Shown here piece by piece: positions 61,338-64,000 of a stretch of DNA of 64,000 nt. Both the position numbers and the translations under genes were made by a program. This stretch comes from JBCBTD01 sp039818825. GTDB taxonomy: Bacteria > Pseudomonadota > Alphaproteobacteria > Geminicoccales > Geminicoccaceae. Within the stretch, counting starts at the first letter, position 1. Every line of letters begins with the position of its first letter. The stretch covers positions 152,590 through 216,589 of the forward strand of contig JBCBTD010000001.1 in the NCBI GenBank assembly GCA_039818825.1, written 5' to 3'. Under the pieces are notes generated by a model. The model ran no database searches. It saw only the letters and a list, made by a program, of their open reading frames with translations, and was not told the origin of the DNA.

Positions 61338-64000
61338 GCCCCGTTCTCCACCGACAAAAAGGAGGCAACGCCCCACGGCGGCAGCGTGCCTTTCGGCCAA
61401 TGCGTCTCGACCTCGCGGCTGCTGACCCACAGCGGCTCGCCGTCCGGCACCGGGAAGCCGCGGCCGGGCAACGCACCCAGTTGGGCGTGCAGGCTCAGGA
61501 TGCTGCCGCGGGCGAGCGGCCAGCGAACCACCAGACCGAAAGCGCCAACGCGTTGGAAAGCGCCGAAAGCGGCCGGCGCCTCCTGGAGCAGGGGCACGAT
61601 GGTCCGGTGCCGGACCTGGATCAGCTCTTGGAACCAGATGCGGTGGCGCCGCCCGGTCTCGGTTTCGCGCTCGTTCCAATCGAGGCGGCCGGCGGCGAAG
61701 GTCTCGACGGCGTTCGGGTCGACCTGCTCCTGGTCGACGTTCTGACGGAAGGTCTCGAGCATGCGGCGGCGGCCGCGGCGCACGACGTCGGCTTGATCCG
61801 GCGGCAGGTCGGTGAAAAAGTGGAACGGCCGCTGGGTCGCCCACTCCTCGCCCATGAACAGCATCGGCACTTGCGGCGACAACACCACCAGCGCCTGCGC
61901 CGCGCACACCGCCGGCCGCTCGACCAACCGGGTCAGCCGTGCGCCGTCCGGCCGATTGCCGATCTGGTCGTGATTCTGGCTGAAGACGACGGTCCGCGTC
62001 GACGGCAGCTTCGGTTTGATGCCCGTCGGCGGCGCGTCCTCGGCGGCCGGCGGTGCGGCGCGGCCGGGCAGACCGGCGGCGAGCGCTTGGCCCAGACGCT
62101 CGATCGGGTCGACGGCGAACGCGGCGATCGGTCCGTCGCTCTCGCCCGTCAGAGTCGCATGGAGCGCGTGGTGGAAGTCGTCGTTCCACTGCGCGCGGAA
62201 CGGCCCTTCCAGGCGGTCGATGGCGGTCTCGGCATGTTCAAGCATGAGATGCACGTGCCGCTGGCTGCCGAACCGCTCGGCGACGATCGCAGCCAACTCG
62301 TCGAGGACGTCGGGTGCACCTGCAGCAACGAGGTGTGGCGCCACGACCAGCCGCAGCCCGTCCATGCGGTACTCTTCGAGCCAGTAGAGCGCGTTGTGGA
62401 TGACGAAGTCGCGCACTGGCCGCTGACGGAAGTCGAGCCCGCCACCCAGGGCCGACTCCACGGGCTCCTCGATGCCGACTTGGGCGCTGTCATCGCCGTC
62501 GCCGAGGTCTTCCCGAGTGTAGACGAGGTCGAGGAAGACCATGATGCCTTGAGCGTGGGCCGCGTCCACCAGCGCCTTGAGGCTCTCCGGCGAGCCGTAA
62601 GGGGGCGCCGGCGCAAACGGGAGGGGCGCGTCGTAGCCCCATCCCCAGCGGCCGGAGAAGCAGCCCACGGGCATCAGCTGGATGGCCGTGACGCCGACTT
62701 CTGCGAGACTGACCAGGCGCCGGGCCACGCCTTCGAAGGTGCCCTCGGGGCTGAAGCTGCCGACGTGCAGCTCCATGATGACGGCCTCGTGCCAGGGGCG
62801 CCCACCCCAAGCGGTCTCGCGCCAGCGATAGGCCGCAGGGTCGACGACGATCGAGCGGTCGTCCGGGCCGCCGTCCTGCTGGCGCGACGCCGGATCAGCG
62901 ACCCTGCTGCCGTCGTCGTGGGCGAAGGCGTAGCGCGTGCCGATGCGCGCCCGTTCGGTCCAGAGCTCGAACCAGCCGGCGCCGACCCGTTCCATCGTCA
63001 GGACCGCCGTTTCGTCGCCGATCCCGGACCCGAGCACGACCTTGGGCTCGGTCTGGTCCGGGGCCCACAACCTGAAGCGGGTGCCACCGCGGGGAAGCAC
63101 TTCCGCGCCGAAGGGCATCGGGTGGCGGCTGACCTTGATGCGATCGGTGTCGGCCAGGGCTTCGCGGGTCGACATCAAGACGGCCAGGCTGTGGGCTGCG
63201 AGCGGATAGGAGTCCTGGGTCGCGATCAGGCCGCCTTCGCTCCCGAGCGCCGCATCGACGGTGTCGATGACCCGCCGCCAAGCCGCCGTCCCGGGCAGCG
63301 CAGGAAGCTGGAACGTCCGCTCCTCGCGCGCCGCGTTGAACAGCACGAGGAACGTCTCGTCGATGCCGTCGGCGGGGCCGTTGACCATCTCCGGGCCGGC
63401 AGCGCCGCACAAGAGCACGCCGAGCGTGCGCCGGCCGGCGGCGTGCCAGTCGTTCTCGCGCATCGGCTCGCCGGCTTCGTTGAGCCAGGTGACGTCGGGA
63501 ATGCCGGTGGTCGAACGGTAGCGGCCGTGCAGGAAGTGGGAGCGGCGGAACACCCGATGGGCACGGCGAAGTGCTGTCAGGCGTTGGACGAACCCGAGGA
63601 GTTGGAGGTCGTCGCCGTCGACGTCGGGCCAGGGTAGCCAGGCGATCTCGTTGTCCTGGCAGTAAGCGTTGTTGTTGCCGCCTTGGGTGTTGCCGATCTC
63701 GTCCCCGGCGAGCAGCATCGGCGTGCCCTGGGCGAGCAGCACCGTAGCCAACAGGTTGCGCTTCTGCCGCTCGCGGAGCCGGGTGACGACCGCACTCTGG
63801 GTCGGCCCCTCCTCACCGCAGTTCCAGGACAGGTTGTGGTTGTGGCCGTCCCGGTTGTTCTCGCCGTTGGCGTGGTTGCGCTTGGCCGAGTAGGTGACGA
63901 GGTCGTTGGCAGTGAAACCGTCGTGGGCCGCGACGAAATTGACGGTGCTCCAAGGGCGGCGACCTTGCCGCTCGAAGAGGTCGGCAGAGCCGAGGAAGCG
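61334..64000 (-). CDS. GlgX-TreZ fusion: debranching enzyme plus degenerate trehalohydrolase domain (5' end outside window)
   Basis: The reading is open to the window edge. The first part (64000 to about 63170) is the C-terminal half of glycogen debranching enzyme GlgX: VNFVAAHDGFTANDLVTYSA, NHNLSWNCGEEGPT and LLAGDEIGNTQGGNNNAYCQ. Without a stop it continues at RHPMPFGAEVLPRGGTRFRL as malto-oligosyltrehalose trehalohydrolase (TreZ) to 61334. In TreZ the nucleophile lies in DGLRLDAVH; here the block is DGLRLVVAP (Val codon 62345-62347), and DVVYNHFGP is replaced by DLVYTRED. SQNHDQIGNR is kept. The TreZ half is probably non-hydrolytic. It is coupled to malQ. Confidence 0.85.
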   Translation of the reverse strand, partial: RFLGSADLFERQGRRPWSTVNFVAAHDGFTANDLVTYSAKRNHANGENNRDGHNHNLSWNCGEEGPTQSAVVTRLRERQKRNLLATVLLAQGTPMLLAGDEIGNTQGGNNNAYCQDNEIAWLPWPDVDGDDLQLLGFVQRLTALRRAHRVFRRSHFLHGRYRSTTGIPDVTWLNEAGEPMRENDWHAAGRRTLGVLLCGAAGPEMVNGPADGIDETFLVLFNAAREERTFQLPALPGTAAWRRVIDTVDAALGSEGGLIATQDSYPLAAHSLAVLMSTREALADTDRIKVSRHPMPFGAEVLPRGGTRFRLWAPDQTEPKVVLGSGIGDETAVLTMERVGAGWFELWTERARIGTRYAFAHDDGSRVADPASRQQDGGPDDRSIVVDPAAYRWRETAWGGRPWHEAVIMELHVGSFSPEGTFEGVARRLVSLAEVGVTAIQLMPVGCFSGRWGWGYDAPLPFAPAPPYGSPESLKALVDAAHAQGIMVFLDLVYTREDLGDGDDSAQVGIEEPVESALGGGLDFRQRPVRDFVIHNALYWLEEYRMDGLRLVVAPHLVAAGAPDVLDELAAIVAERFGSQRHVHLMLEHAETAIDRLEGPFRAQWNDDFHHALHATLTGESDGPIAAFAVDPIERLGQALAAGLPGRAAPPAAEDAPPTGIKPKLPSTRTVVFSQNHDQIGNRPDGARLTRLVERPAVCAAQALVVLSPQVPMLFMGEEWATQRPFHFFTDLPPDQADVVRRGRRRMLETFRQNVDQEQVDPNAVETFAAGRLDWNERETETGRRHRIWFQELIQVRHRTIVPLLQEAPAAFGAFQRVGAFGLVVRWPLARGSILSLHAQLGALPGRGFPVPDGEPLWVSSREVETHWPKGTLPPWGVASFLSVENGA

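Noticed and set aside
61400..63637. Open reading of 745 codons on the plus strand opposite the GlgX-TreZ gene
   Set aside because: Antisense shadow of a recognised enzyme; no domain or start signal.

Overview
The window is a stretch of high-GC chromosome from an alphaproteobacterium, most likely a Rhodospirillales or Geminicoccales-type lineage. I base this on gene order typical of that class (rlpA, dac, tmk, holB, metG, tatD, MBL hydrolase; and ispB divergent from DUF2007, trmN6-like, S49 peptidase, glyQ, glyS, ppdK), on dense ATGA/GTGA/TTGA stop-start overlaps, and on GTG and TTG starts. The species cannot be named from the sequence.

Layout. 1-6709: partial FAD oxidoreductase (minus), then on the plus strand a small coiled-coil protein, ETF-ubiquinone oxidoreductase, a cysteine synthase, a sulfurtransferase, a GNAT and a membrane-anchored alpha/beta hydrolase. 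15973-6716 (minus): one long, tightly packed run from an S24-type regulator through two cell-wall hydrolases (MltB, RlpA), a DD-carboxypeptidase, thymidylate kinase, DNA polymerase III delta', methionyl-tRNA synthetase, TatD, an MBL hydrolase and an SDR. 16094-24839 (plus): a compact podovirus-like head and DNA-packaging module (portal, Bbp19-like, scaffold, capsid, tail-tube A and B, large terminase). No integrase, replication, lysis or tail-fibre genes are visible. It ends 47 bp before tRNA-Ser(UGA).

25000-28490 is visibly AT-richer than its surroundings and looks like a transferred island beside the tRNA: LysR, SAM methyltransferase, DUF2306 membrane protein and a VOC-GNAT fusion. 28911-34268 is a nitrogen-scavenging cluster: NCS2-like permease and biuret-hydrolase-like enzyme on the minus strand, AtzH-like protein, GntR regulator and allophanate hydrolase on the plus strand. 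The expected chemistry is biuret to allophanate to CO2 and ammonia. 34310-41208 (minus) is an envelope and signalling set: a TPR-plus-barrel outer-membrane protein, a 984-residue FecR-domain protein with a barrel-like C terminus, and a CHASE2 adenylate cyclase.

41738-45673 (plus): HEAT-repeat protein, haloacid dehalogenase, YgfZ. 54345-45586 (minus): DUF2007, tRNA methyltransferase-like protein, S49 peptidase, a small zinc-ribbon membrane protein, glyQ, glyS, ppdK and meaB. ispB and tRNA-Pro(CGG) follow on the plus strand. 56472-58425 (minus) is a two-gene cassette that shares a short Gly-rich motif, one partner carrying five exact-period 47-residue TPR-like repeats. The right end is alpha-glucan metabolism: an SDR, MalQ, and a GlgX-TreZ fusion whose TreZ half has lost its catalytic aspartate.

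The best candidates for something new are the stripped-down podoviral module (a possible gene-transfer-agent-like or domesticated particle), the FecR/outer-membrane-protein/CHASE2-cyclase set, the GlgX-TreZ fusion, and the TPR cassette.
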